This document shows positions 7,474 to 12,870 of a DNA stretch of 14,194 nt, one piece after another. Within the stretch, counting starts at the first letter, position 1; every line of letters begins with the position of its first letter. Origin of the DNA: an uncultured Collinsella sp. (GTDB lineage Bacteria > Actinomycetota > Coriobacteriia > Coriobacteriales > Coriobacteriaceae); NCBI GenBank assembly GCA_902470835.1, contig CABRHR010000052.1:1-14194 (forward strand). Direction: 5' to 3'. Made by a program: the position numbers and the translations under genes. The notes under the pieces are model-generated. The model had not been told where the DNA came from, did no database searches, and saw nothing but the letters and a program-made list of their open reading frames with translations.

Positions 7474-7523
7474 CCGTTTCGCATCCGTTGCCGTGCCGTT
7501 TCCAAGATTGCGGCACCGTTTCC
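7474..7523. promoter_or_regulatory. Phased direct repeats upstream of amt
   Basis: CCGTTTC (7474), CCGTTGC (7485) and CCGTTTCC (7496) recur at exactly 11-bp steps, and a fourth CCGTTTCC starts at 7516. Spacing of one helical turn places all copies on the same DNA face, as in tandem sites for response regulators or multimeric activators. The position upstream of an ammonium transporter suggests nitrogen control. The rest of 7429-7626 shows a small CTGGT/ACCAG hairpin at 7556-7569 and no clear -35/-10 pair. Confidence 0.45.
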
Positions 7524-7626
7524 ATTCGACAACGCAGCGTTTAACAACGCCGTATCTGGTCTACACCAGTTGCCCCTCGGCCGCATTATGGGCGCCGACA
7601 ACGTTCATGCGATCAAGGGGGAGCGA

Positions 7627-8904
7627 ATGTACGATACGGGATCGACAACGTTTATGCTCATCTGCACCATGCTCGTGTTTTTAATGACACCGGGTCTGGC
7701 GTTTTTCTATGGCGGCCTGTCCAGGCGCAAAAATGTCATCAACACCATGCTCATGTGCTTTGGCGCCATTGGCCTGGTTGGTGTGCTGTGGATTGTTGCC
7801 GGCTGGTCGCTGGCCTACGGCGGCGACGGTTCCAGCCCGTTTATTGGAGGCCTTGACCAGCTGATGTGCCTGCCGGTGCTCGGTCAGGTGCTGCAGGCGG
7901 CCGAGGGCAATGCCGCGGACGGTGCCGTCTACCCTCAGATCATTAACATCGCCTTTCAGATGGCATTTGCCATGATCACTGCTGCTATCGTCACGGGCAG
8001 CCTGGCCGGCCGCGTTAAGTTTGGTGCCATGACGGCCTTCCTGGGCATTTGGCTGCTTGTGGTCTATGCGCCGCTTGCCCACATGGTTTGGGGCGGCGAT
8101 GGCTCCTTTATCGGCGACATCATCGGCGCGCTCGACTTTGCCGGTGGCGACGTGGTGCACATTTCGTCCGGTCTGACGGGTCTGATTCTCTGCTTATTGC
8201 TCGGCCGTCGCCGCGGTTTTGGCATGGTGAGCTATCGCCCGCATAACGTGCCGTTCGTGGCGCTGGGCGCCGGACTGCTTTGGTTTGGCTGGTTTGGCTT
8301 TAACGGCGGCAGCGAGTTTAAGGCCGATGCCGTGGCGGCGCTCGCCATCCTCAACACCGTGACGGCCAGCGCGGCGGGCATGGTCTCGTGGCTTGCCATC
8401 GAGCGCGTGCACACCGGTCGTCCCACGCTGGTGGGTGCCAGCACCGGTTTGGTTGCGGGCCTCGTGGTGGTCACGCCGGGCGCGGGCTTTGTCGAGCCGT
8501 GGGCGGCGCTGGTCATGGGCCTGATCGTCTCGCCCGTCTGCTATTTTGCCATCAGCCATCTTAAGACCAAGTTCGGCTACGACGACGCACTCGACGCGTT
8601 CGGCTGCCACGGCATCGGCGGTATCCTGGGCGGCGTGCTCACGGGCCTGTTCTGCGTGCCGGAGCTTTCGTGGACCGGTAAGGGCGGTCTGTTCTATACA
8701 GGTGACGTGTCACTGCTGGTCTCGCAGATTCTGGGTATTGTGGTGACGGTCGTTATTGTGCTGGTACTCGACCTGGTGATCGCCGCAGTGGTCAAGGCGC
8801 TCTTCCACGGCAGCCTGCGCGTGGACGAGGCCGACGAGGCGCTGGGCCTGGATGCGAGTCAACACGGCGAGAGCGCGTATCCCTCCTTCTCGGGACTCGA
8901 TTAG
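7627..8904 (+). CDS. amt: Ammonium transporter Amt
   Basis: This is a 425-residue integral membrane ammonium/ammonia channel of the Amt/MEP/Rh family with about eleven hydrophobic segments, of normal length. Hallmarks are FFYGGLSRRKNVINTM (26-41), the family signature with Asp170 and pore His178 in DFAGGDVVHISSGLTG, and the second pore histidine, His329, in DAFGCHGIGGILGG. The C-terminal tail is cytoplasmic and acidic, where P-II proteins usually dock. I chose the ATG at 7627 because AGGGGGAG lies just upstream. An ATG 57 nt earlier has no ribosome site and adds atypical residues. A P-II gene 209 bp downstream makes the classic amt-glnK pair. Phased repeats upstream (7474-7523) may mediate nitrogen control, and an inverted repeat begins at the stop codon. 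Confidence 0.95.
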   Translation: MYDTGSTTFMLICTMLVFLMTPGLAFFYGGLSRRKNVINTMLMCFGAIGLVGVLWIVAGWSLAYGGDGSSPFIGGLDQLMCLPVLGQVLQAAEGNAADGAVYPQIINIAFQMAFAMITAAIVTGSLAGRVKFGAMTAFLGIWLLVVYAPLAHMVWGGDGSFIGDIIGALDFAGGDVVHISSGLTGLILCLLLGRRRGFGMVSYRPHNVPFVALGAGLLWFGWFGFNGGSEFKADAVAALAILNTVTASAAGMVSWLAIERVHTGRPTLVGASTGLVAGLVVVTPGAGFVEPWAALVMGLIVSPVCYFAISHLKTKFGYDDALDAFGCHGIGGILGGVLTGLFCVPELSWTGKGGLFYTGDVSLLVSQILGIVVTVVIVLVLDLVIAAVVKALFHGSLRVDEADEALGLDASQHGESAYPSFSGLD

Positions 8905-9008
8905 CAGCTTCCCCAAGCACCGCACCTCGGCCTTCAATCGTCGTTTGCGTACCTTAAGTACGCGGCACTCCTCTTTCAGGCCGATCTGCGGCACTTGGGA
9001 AACCTGCT
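8903..9008. repeat. Large imperfect inverted repeat between amt and the P-II gene
   Basis: The arms 8903-8933 and 8978-9008 match at 25 of 31 positions as reverse complements (AGCAG, CCCAAG, CCGCA and CGGCCT blocks), and several mismatches allow G-U pairs. The apex contains a second palindrome, GCGTAC/GTACGC around CTTAA (8947-8963). The left arm overlaps the last bases of the amt stop codon. No T tract follows immediately. As RNA this would fold into a branched structure of about 106 nt that could terminate or process the amt transcript. It may also be one copy of a dispersed genomic repeat. Confidence 0.75.
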
Positions 9009-9049
9009 AAGACCAGTCAGTTGAACTTTTTTGATTTCTGAGGTTAGTT

Positions 9050-9070
9050 TGCGGCACTTGGAAAACCCGC
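9050..9070. repeat. Second copy of the inverted-repeat right arm
   Basis: The 21 bases at 9050-9070 match 8987-9007 at 19 positions (TGCGGCACTTGG core, then AAACC). The copy stands alone, without its own left arm, 44 bp before the P-II start, so it may be a degraded second repeat unit or a leader element of the P-II gene. Confidence 0.55.
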
Positions 9071-9113
9071 GTCTCATGTAAAGGGATACGTTGATTATTG
9101 AGAGGAATTCACT

Positions 9114-9452
9114 ATGAAGAAGATTACGGCGATCGTTCGTGCCGAGAAGCTTGAGGTTCTTAAAGACGCGCTGTTTGCTGCCGATGTTCGCGGTATGACG
9201 ATTAACCAGGTCCAGGGCTGCGGTGCGCAGCACGGCTGGAAGGAGTACGTGCGCGGCAACGAGCTGCTCGTCAACACAATCCCTAAGGTGCAGTTCACCC
9301 TCATCTGCGCCGATGAACATGTCGATGGCATTGTCGACATCATCTGCAACGCCGCGCGCACCGGCGCCGTCGGTGACGGCAAGATCTGGGTCGAGCCGGT
9401 TGAGGAAGTCATCCGCATCCGCACCGGCGAACACGGCCCCGCCGCGGTGTAG
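9114..9452 (+). CDS. glnK: P-II family nitrogen regulatory protein (GlnK-type by context)
   Basis: This 112-residue cytoplasmic trimeric sensor binds ATP/ADP and 2-oxoglutarate and normally plugs Amt when nitrogen is plentiful. It has the same length as E. coli GlnB and aligns without gaps. Conserved features are Gly37, Gln39 and Gly41 at the T-loop base, Lys58 in IPKV, the B-loop TGAVGDGKIWV (83-93), and the C-terminal RIRTGE. The T-loop is unusual. Position 51, uridylylated in enterobacteria, is Leu, position 46 is Val, and a Tyr occurs at 45 instead (KEYVRGNELL). Control by ligand binding without uridylylation is therefore likely. AGAGG lies about 9 nt before the ATG. GlnK is assigned from the amt linkage and not from distinguishing residues. 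Confidence 0.93.
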   Translation: MKKITAIVRAEKLEVLKDALFAADVRGMTINQVQGCGAQHGWKEYVRGNELLVNTIPKVQFTLICADEHVDGIVDIICNAARTGAVGDGKIWVEPVEEVIRIRTGEHGPAAV

Positions 9453-9464
9453 GGCCGACCGTAT

Positions 9465-9521
9465 GCCATCCGCAACGTTAAAATATAGCAATAAGGAATA
9501 AGACTTGCGTTGCGGATGGGC
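9465..9521 (+). promoter_or_regulatory. Inverted repeat spanning the tetR promoter/leader
   Basis: CCATCCGCAACG (9466-9477) and CGTTGCGGATGG (9508-9519) are perfect 12-bp complements separated by 30 A/T-rich bases. The right arm holds the G-rich sequence just before the tetR ATG at 9527, so an RNA hairpin would mask the ribosome site. The left arm starts shortly after the P-II stop. It could terminate the P-II transcript, serve as an operator, or insulate tetR from read-through translation. Confidence 0.5.
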
Positions 9522-9526
9522 GGATT

Positions 9527-10189
9527 ATGGGTCGCAATAAATATCCCGAAGAGACGGTCGCGAAGATTCTCGACGCGGCGCTGGAGCTATTCTGCGCACA
9601 GGGTTATGAGGGAACGAGCATCCAGGATATTGTTGACCGTCTCGATGGCATGACCAAGGGCGCTATCTATCATCACTTCAAGAGCAAAGAAGAGATTTTC
9701 AACGCCGCATTTGATCGGGCGATGGCTCCCGTTGTTGAGCGCCGCCGTACGACGCTCGGTGCTGGTAATATGACGGGCGCCCAAAAGCTCAGGCGACTTT
9801 ATGCGCCTGAGTCCGTAGTGCCACAAATTGAGCTTTGGGCGCGCATACATCCTGCGGCAGACCCGGTAAAGAGTTCGCGTCTGTTGGCGTTGCAGTATCA
9901 GGGCTCGTTTGACGAATCGGCGGATGGCTATTTATTGCCGGTGATCGAGGAAGGCATCGCCGACGGCTCCATTGCGTGCGAATGCCCGCGTGAAGCGGCT
10001 GAGGCCGTATCGTTGTTGGCGAATCTTTGGCTGTTGCCACTGTTCCGTCCGCTTGAGTCTAAGGAACGAATGGTCGCTCGCGCGCAATGCTTGGCGCAGA
10101 TGGCAGCTGCGGTAGGGCTCGATTTGGGGGAAGAAGTGCTTCAGACAACGGCCCAGATTTGGGACGTATGGAATCATGCTGGGTGGTAA
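9527..10189 (+). CDS. TetR/AcrR-family transcriptional repressor of the adjacent MFS gene
   Basis: This 220-residue DNA-binding repressor has an N-terminal TetR_N domain at residues 8-55: KILDAALELFCAQGYEGTS, then the helix-turn-helix IQDIVDRLDGMTKGAIYHHF and the family hallmark FKSKEEIF. The C-terminal two-thirds is a helical ligand and dimer domain with no recognisable subfamily signature. It is encoded on the same strand as an MFS exporter 100 bp downstream. Two near-identical palindromes (10192-10210 and 10256-10276) lie in between, the usual arrangement for a drug- or metabolite-responsive efflux pair. The ribosome site is poor (GGGCGG) and lies in a potential hairpin, which suggests low expression. 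The ligand is unknown. Confidence 0.88.
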   Translation: MGRNKYPEETVAKILDAALELFCAQGYEGTSIQDIVDRLDGMTKGAIYHHFKSKEEIFNAAFDRAMAPVVERRRTTLGAGNMTGAQKLRRLYAPESVVPQIELWARIHPAADPVKSSRLLALQYQGSFDESADGYLLPVIEEGIADGSIACECPREAAEAVSLLANLWLLPLFRPLESKERMVARAQCLAQMAAAVGLDLGEEVLQTTAQIWDVWNHAGW

Positions 10190-10191
10190 TA

Positions 10192-10210
10192 TACATACTA
10201 ATGGTATGTA
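10192..10210. promoter_or_regulatory. TetR-type operator 1
   Basis: TACATAC (10192-10198) and GTATGTA (10204-10210) are perfect complements around a TAATG centre, 3 bp after the tetR stop codon. The same half-sites and spacing recur at 10256-10276, so both are likely bound by the neighbouring TetR protein. Confidence 0.65.
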
Positions 10211-10222
10211 ATTGATGTAAGA

Positions 10223-10244
10223 GGGTGGCTACGGCCGCCCTTTT
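10223..10244 (+). terminator. Rho-independent terminator with UACG tetraloop
   Basis: GGGTGGC (10223-10229) pairs with GCCGCCC (10234-10240), with one G-U pair, closing a C(TACG)G loop of the extra-stable UNCG class, followed by TTTT. It ends the tetR transcript. If transcription also begins near operator 1, it would act as an attenuator in the leader of the MFS gene. Confidence 0.8.
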
Positions 10245-10255
10245 CAAGTCGTTAA

Positions 10256-10276
10256 ATACATACTAATAGTATGTAT
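10256..10276. promoter_or_regulatory. TetR-type operator 2, adjoining the MFS ribosome site
   Basis: ATACATAC (10256-10263) and GTATGTAT (10269-10276) are perfect 8-bp complements around TAATA. The site abuts the AGGAGG ribosome site (10277-10282) of the MFS gene, so a bound repressor would block initiation or an initiating polymerase. The MFS promoter must overlap it or lie just upstream. I see no strong -35/-10 pair. Confidence 0.7.
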
Positions 10277-10289
10277 AGGAGGCAAAGCC

Positions 10290-11552
10290 ATGGATGGGAT
10301 GAGAGATTTCGATGCCGCGTCAGTATCAAAGACGGCGCTGTCTATAAGACTCGTCGGTCTCCTCGTTTCGCAGCTGTGCGTGTATTCGACGTTGTCGGCG
10401 CTGTGCTTTGCGTGTCCGCTTTACTTGCTCGATCGCAGTGGCTCGTCGACGTTATATGGCGCCGTCGCGGCGATAGCGTTTATACCGGGTGTGCTCGCAA
10501 CTCCGGCTGGCGGAGTATTAGCTGATCGAGAGGGACATCGGAGCGTTCTAGCAGCTCTCGGTATTGTTTTAATGATTGCAGCGATGCTATTTGTCCCCAT
10601 GAAGTGCTCGTTGCCCCTTGCGGCCGTTGTGGCAGTGATGCTGGGCGTCCAATACACCGTTCAATCTATTCTGAAACCGATACTTCAAATTGAGACGCTG
10701 CGCATAGCCGGCAAGGAAAAGGTCGAGCGGGCCACCGCGTTAGTGTCGCAGACGACCATGGCGAGCAATATTCTAGGTCCCGTGGTTGGAACAGCCGTCT
10801 ACGGATGCTTTGGAATCGACGTCCTTTGCGCGATCGCGGCGGTGGCGTTTGCAATGTCGACGCTGCTGTTTTGGGCCACACTCAAACAAAATGTCCCCTC
10901 TGAAATGACGGGGGATAGCTCGACTCGTATGGCATGTCAAAGCGATTTTATGTCAGCGATTCGGTGCCTGCTCCAAAACACCTCGTTGCTCGCCGTGATT
11001 TTGCTTGCGGCTGTTTTGAATCTTGCGTTGGTTGGGTTAACGATTGGTGCACCCGTTATTGTTACCAGGCATCTCGGCATGCAATCTTCCTGCATTGGGA
11101 TTATTGAGGCAGCTATGGGGCTGGGCGGTCTTGCAGGCGGCGGTTTGGTCGGTATTAGGCCGAATCGTTTTTCCTTCAATGACATATGTCGATACGTTGC
11201 GATGATCTGTTTTGGAGTCGTGCCGATTACTGTCACGCTGCTGAGCGGCGCTGGCCAAATTGTGTTTGCTGCGCTTGCGGTCGGTTCGGCATGGGTCATG
11301 GTGTGGGCGAGTATTGCGTCGGTCGAAATCGTTGCATTCGTTCAGCGGGCGGCGCCGGCGGAACTCTGCGGAAAGGTGCTTTCGGTCGTATATATGGCTC
11401 TTTCCTGCGCAACGCCTATTGGCCAATTGACATACGGATTTGCATATGATCGATGGGCGCCGGCGGCTGTGTTCGCAGCTATGCTGGTGGTACTGGTGCT
11501 GACGACGGTGCTGTTTTATCGCTTGAAAAGTCGCTCACCACAAACAATGTGA
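10290..11552 (+). CDS. MFS-family efflux transporter
   Basis: This 420-residue inner-membrane protein has about twelve hydrophobic segments. The MFS motif A between segments 2 and 3 is recognisable as GGVLADREGHRS (about residues 74-85). A longer polar loop around residues 200-225 (NVPSEMTGDSSTRMACQS) divides the two six-helix halves. The family exports drugs, peptides or metabolites by proton antiport. The start is firm, with AGGAGG 7 nt upstream. Its position behind a TetR gene and two operators points to inducible export of a compound sensed by that repressor, but the substrate cannot be named. The gene and its regulator use more T- and A-ending codons than amt or the HAD gene, which suggests recent transfer as a module. 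Confidence 0.88.
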   Translation: MDGMRDFDAASVSKTALSIRLVGLLVSQLCVYSTLSALCFACPLYLLDRSGSSTLYGAVAAIAFIPGVLATPAGGVLADREGHRSVLAALGIVLMIAAMLFVPMKCSLPLAAVVAVMLGVQYTVQSILKPILQIETLRIAGKEKVERATALVSQTTMASNILGPVVGTAVYGCFGIDVLCAIAAVAFAMSTLLFWATLKQNVPSEMTGDSSTRMACQSDFMSAIRCLLQNTSLLAVILLAAVLNLALVGLTIGAPVIVTRHLGMQSSCIGIIEAAMGLGGLAGGGLVGIRPNRFSFNDICRYVAMICFGVVPITVTLLSGAGQIVFAALAVGSAWVMVWASIASVEIVAFVQRAAPAELCGKVLSVVYMALSCATPIGQLTYGFAYDRWAPAAVFAAMLVVLVLTTVLFYRLKSRSPQTM

Positions 11553-11616
11553 CGTTCGCAGTGCAGCGGTTTAACAGAAACGATTGCTGCGGCGTGGAAC
11601 GCCCATACGAGAACGA

Positions 11617-11658
11617 GCCTCTCCTTCGTCTACAATATCGTGCAGACGAAGGAGAGGC
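11617..11658 (+). promoter_or_regulatory. Perfect 15-bp hairpin enclosing the HAD ribosome site
   Basis: GCCTCTCCTTCGTCT (11617-11631) is the exact complement of AGACGAAGGAGAGGC (11644-11658), with a 12-nt loop, directly before the first ATG. In any transcript reading through from the MFS gene the GGAG site would be buried. The loop side contains TACAAT (11631-11636), a possible -10. A transcript starting about 7 nt downstream would lack the left arm and translate freely. Confidence 0.75.
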
Positions 11659-11664
11659 ATGCCC

Positions 11665-12522
11665 ATGATCAAGATGTTTGCGAGTGACTTAGACGGAACG
11701 CTGCTGAACGCCCTGCATGAGGCAGATGGGACCATCCGCCGTGCCATTCGCGAGCTGACCGAGGCTGGCCTGCATGTGGTTCCCGCGACCGGACGCTCGA
11801 CGCTGCCGATTGGTGAGCATGGCTTTACGGGGCTGGCGCTCGATGCCTGCTGCTCTAACGGCTCCATCGTGCGCGACAGCCATGGAGAGGTGCTCAAGAC
11901 CTGGACTATCGATCCGCAGATTACCGAGGAGCTGCTCAAGGCGTTCCCGGACATTTGCTTTGATTGCTCCACGCCCGATGGCATGTTCTCGAGTGGGTCG
12001 TTCGAGATGCACCAGGCGGGCTTTAAAAAGGACAGCCCCATCAAGCGTATTGTGATGCGCGGCATGCGTGCGCGTGGCGGGTATCACGAGGAGCAGTATT
12101 TCGACCAGTCGATTGGTGACATCCTGCGCCACGATGTGTGCAAGATCAACTGCCGCGTGACCTCGCCCGAGCTGGAGCGCGACCTTAAGGCATATCTTGC
12201 CGAGCGCTCGGACCGCGTGGTCAACGCGCCGTTTGATCCGGTGATGTTCGAGATCACGGACGTGGCGTGCAACAAGGGCGAGAGCGTGGCCTGGTTGGCG
12301 GGCTACTACGGTATTGCCGAGGATGAGGTCGCGGTCTACGGCGACGGCGGCAACGATATCGCCATGCTCAAACGCTTCCGCCACAGCTACGCGACCAAAA
12401 ACGCAAGCGATGCAGCCAAGGCCGCCGCGAGCGCGACTATCGGCAGCTGCATGGTCCACGCCGTCCCCAAACACATGCTCGCTACCATGCATAAGCAGAA
12501 TTCCCGCACCGTTATCGAATAA
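11665..12522 (+). CDS. Cof-type HAD-IIB family phosphatase
   Basis: This 285-residue cytoplasmic phosphatase has the haloacid dehalogenase fold with a type IIB cap. Motif I is SDLDGTLL (7-14), with nucleophile Asp8 and acid/base Asp10. Motif II is VPATGRST, the motif III lysine is in CNKGESVAWL, and motif IV is YGDGGNDIAML, coordinating magnesium. The cap domain lies between motifs II and III. Members dephosphorylate sugar phosphates, nucleotides or flavin mononucleotide, and the substrate cannot be told from sequence. Two starts are possible, ATG 11659 and ATG 11665. I prefer 11665, where GAGG is 7 nt away and AAGGAG 10 nt away. Translation is probably governed by the hairpin at 11617-11658. 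A perfect palindrome begins 1 nt after the stop. Confidence 0.88.
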   Translation: MIKMFASDLDGTLLNALHEADGTIRRAIRELTEAGLHVVPATGRSTLPIGEHGFTGLALDACCSNGSIVRDSHGEVLKTWTIDPQITEELLKAFPDICFDCSTPDGMFSSGSFEMHQAGFKKDSPIKRIVMRGMRARGGYHEEQYFDQSIGDILRHDVCKINCRVTSPELERDLKAYLAERSDRVVNAPFDPVMFEITDVACNKGESVAWLAGYYGIAEDEVAVYGDGGNDIAMLKRFRHSYATKNASDAAKAAASATIGSCMVHAVPKHMLATMHKQNSRTVIE

Positions 12523-12523
12523 T

Positions 12524-12550
12524 GTGACAAAGGGACAGTCCCTTTGTCAC
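12524..12550. repeat. REP-like perfect palindrome, copy 1
   Basis: GTGACAAAGGGAC (12524-12536) and GTCCCTTTGTCAC (12538-12550) are perfect complements around a single A. It lies directly behind the HAD stop codon. No T tract follows, so it is more likely a repetitive extragenic palindrome than a standard terminator, though it may protect the HAD mRNA 3' end. Confidence 0.8.
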
Positions 12551-12569
12551 GGGGGCCTGTGTTCTTGGA

Positions 12570-12612
12570 ATACGAACATATATTCGTATATATAACTAGG
12601 CTCTGGTAGAAT
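12570..12612 (+). promoter_or_regulatory. Promoter/operator region of the small-peptide gene
   Basis: ATACGAA (12570-12576) and TTCGTAT (12583-12589) form a perfect 7-bp inverted repeat around CATATA, a likely operator. Downstream, TGG followed by TAGAAT (12604-12612) is an extended -10 element. The match to a -35 at about 12583-12588 (TTCGTA) is poor, and a second candidate, TTGGAA (12565-12570) with TATATA (12587-12592), is spaced 16 bp. Either would give a leader of roughly 55-80 nt before the peptide ATG. Confidence 0.45.
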
Positions 12613-12641
12613 CGGTATTGTTGACGGCAGTTCCATGTGCC

Positions 12642-12676
12642 GGGCAGCGCCCTCCATCTGATGGGAGGTGATGCCC
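12642..12676 (+). promoter_or_regulatory. Ribosome-site-sequestering mRNA hairpin
   Basis: GGGCA (12642-12646) pairs with TGCCC (12672-12676), and CCTCCAT (12651-12657) pairs with ATGGGAGG (12661-12668, one bulged G) around a 3-nt loop. The GGAGG ribosome site of the peptide gene is thus fully base-paired, and the ATG follows the stem directly. Masked ribosome sites of this kind are characteristic of type I toxin mRNAs. Confidence 0.6.
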
Positions 12677-12802
12677 ATGACCGATTTGATTGATTTCGTG
12701 AGACTTCTGACCGCTTTGGTCTCGTTCTTCACGGCGCTCGTCGGGCTTTCCGAGGCACTCAAGCAGCGTTCGAAGCGCAACAGAAGGGGTCGCCGCCGCT
12801 AA
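12677..12802 (+). CDS. 41-residue hydrophobic peptide with basic tail, candidate type I toxin
   Basis: I do not recognise a named family. The peptide starts MTDLIDFVRLLTALV. It has one predicted membrane helix at about residues 4-26 (aliphatic and Phe-rich, with one Arg at position 9) and ends in a tail, from about residue 30, that is more than half Lys/Arg (KQRSKRNRRGRRR). Size and layout resemble type I toxins such as TxpA, Fst or the holin-like peptides. GGAGG is 8 nt before the ATG at 12677. An upstream in-frame ATG (12671) is too close to it. Around the gene are a masking hairpin, a hairpin overlapping the stop codon, and a convergent antisense promoter. It could instead be an ordinary small membrane protein or a chance reading frame in a repeat element. 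Confidence 0.55.
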   Translation: MTDLIDFVRLLTALVSFFTALVGLSEALKQRSKRNRRGRRR

Positions 12803-12864
12803 GGCGTTGACCCCCTAATGCAAACAACGGCGCTGCCCAGCTAGCTACAACTTGGGCTGCCGTC
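12780..12864 (-). ncRNA. Candidate antisense RNA to the 3' part of the small-peptide mRNA
   Basis: A promoter-like pair at 12871-12899 would start a leftward RNA near 12864. It would begin with a structured segment (AGCCCA and TGGGC pairing near 12838-12859) and end after the hairpin at 12786-12814. The product of about 80 nt would be complementary to the end of the peptide ORF and its 3' UTR, like RatA opposite txpA or SR4 opposite bsrG. The ends are estimated from motif spacing. No expression evidence exists here. Confidence 0.35.
12786..12814. terminator. Bidirectional terminator-like hairpin over the small-gene stop codon
   Basis: GGGGTC (12786-12791) pairs with GACCCC (12809-12814) and CGCC (12794-12797) with GGCG (12803-12806), across a 2x2 internal loop. 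The TAA stop codon lies in the apical loop. T tracts are short on both strands (TTCTGTT leftward), so termination would be moderate. Confidence 0.45.
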
Positions 12865-12870
12865 GACACT

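Noticed and set aside
7429..7626. Possible CRISPR-like or tandem repeat array
   Set aside because: The repeat unit is only 7-8 bp with 11-bp steps, far too short for CRISPR. It is treated as phased regulatory sites.
11689..12492. 267-codon open frame on the minus strand
   Set aside because: It is the antisense shadow of the Cof-type HAD gene, with a His/Ala/Arg-rich translation and no ribosome site.
12547..12780. 77-codon minus-strand frame opposite the small-peptide gene
   Set aside because: It runs through promoter elements and a hairpin, has no ribosome site or recognisable domain, and the plus-strand frame has much better start signals.
12827..12866. Downstream hairpin (CGGC...GCCCA with TGGGC...GCCG) as the main terminator of the small gene
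   Set aside because: The stem is bulged and no T tract follows. Its arms are better explained as part of the three-block inverted repeat and the antisense RNA fold.
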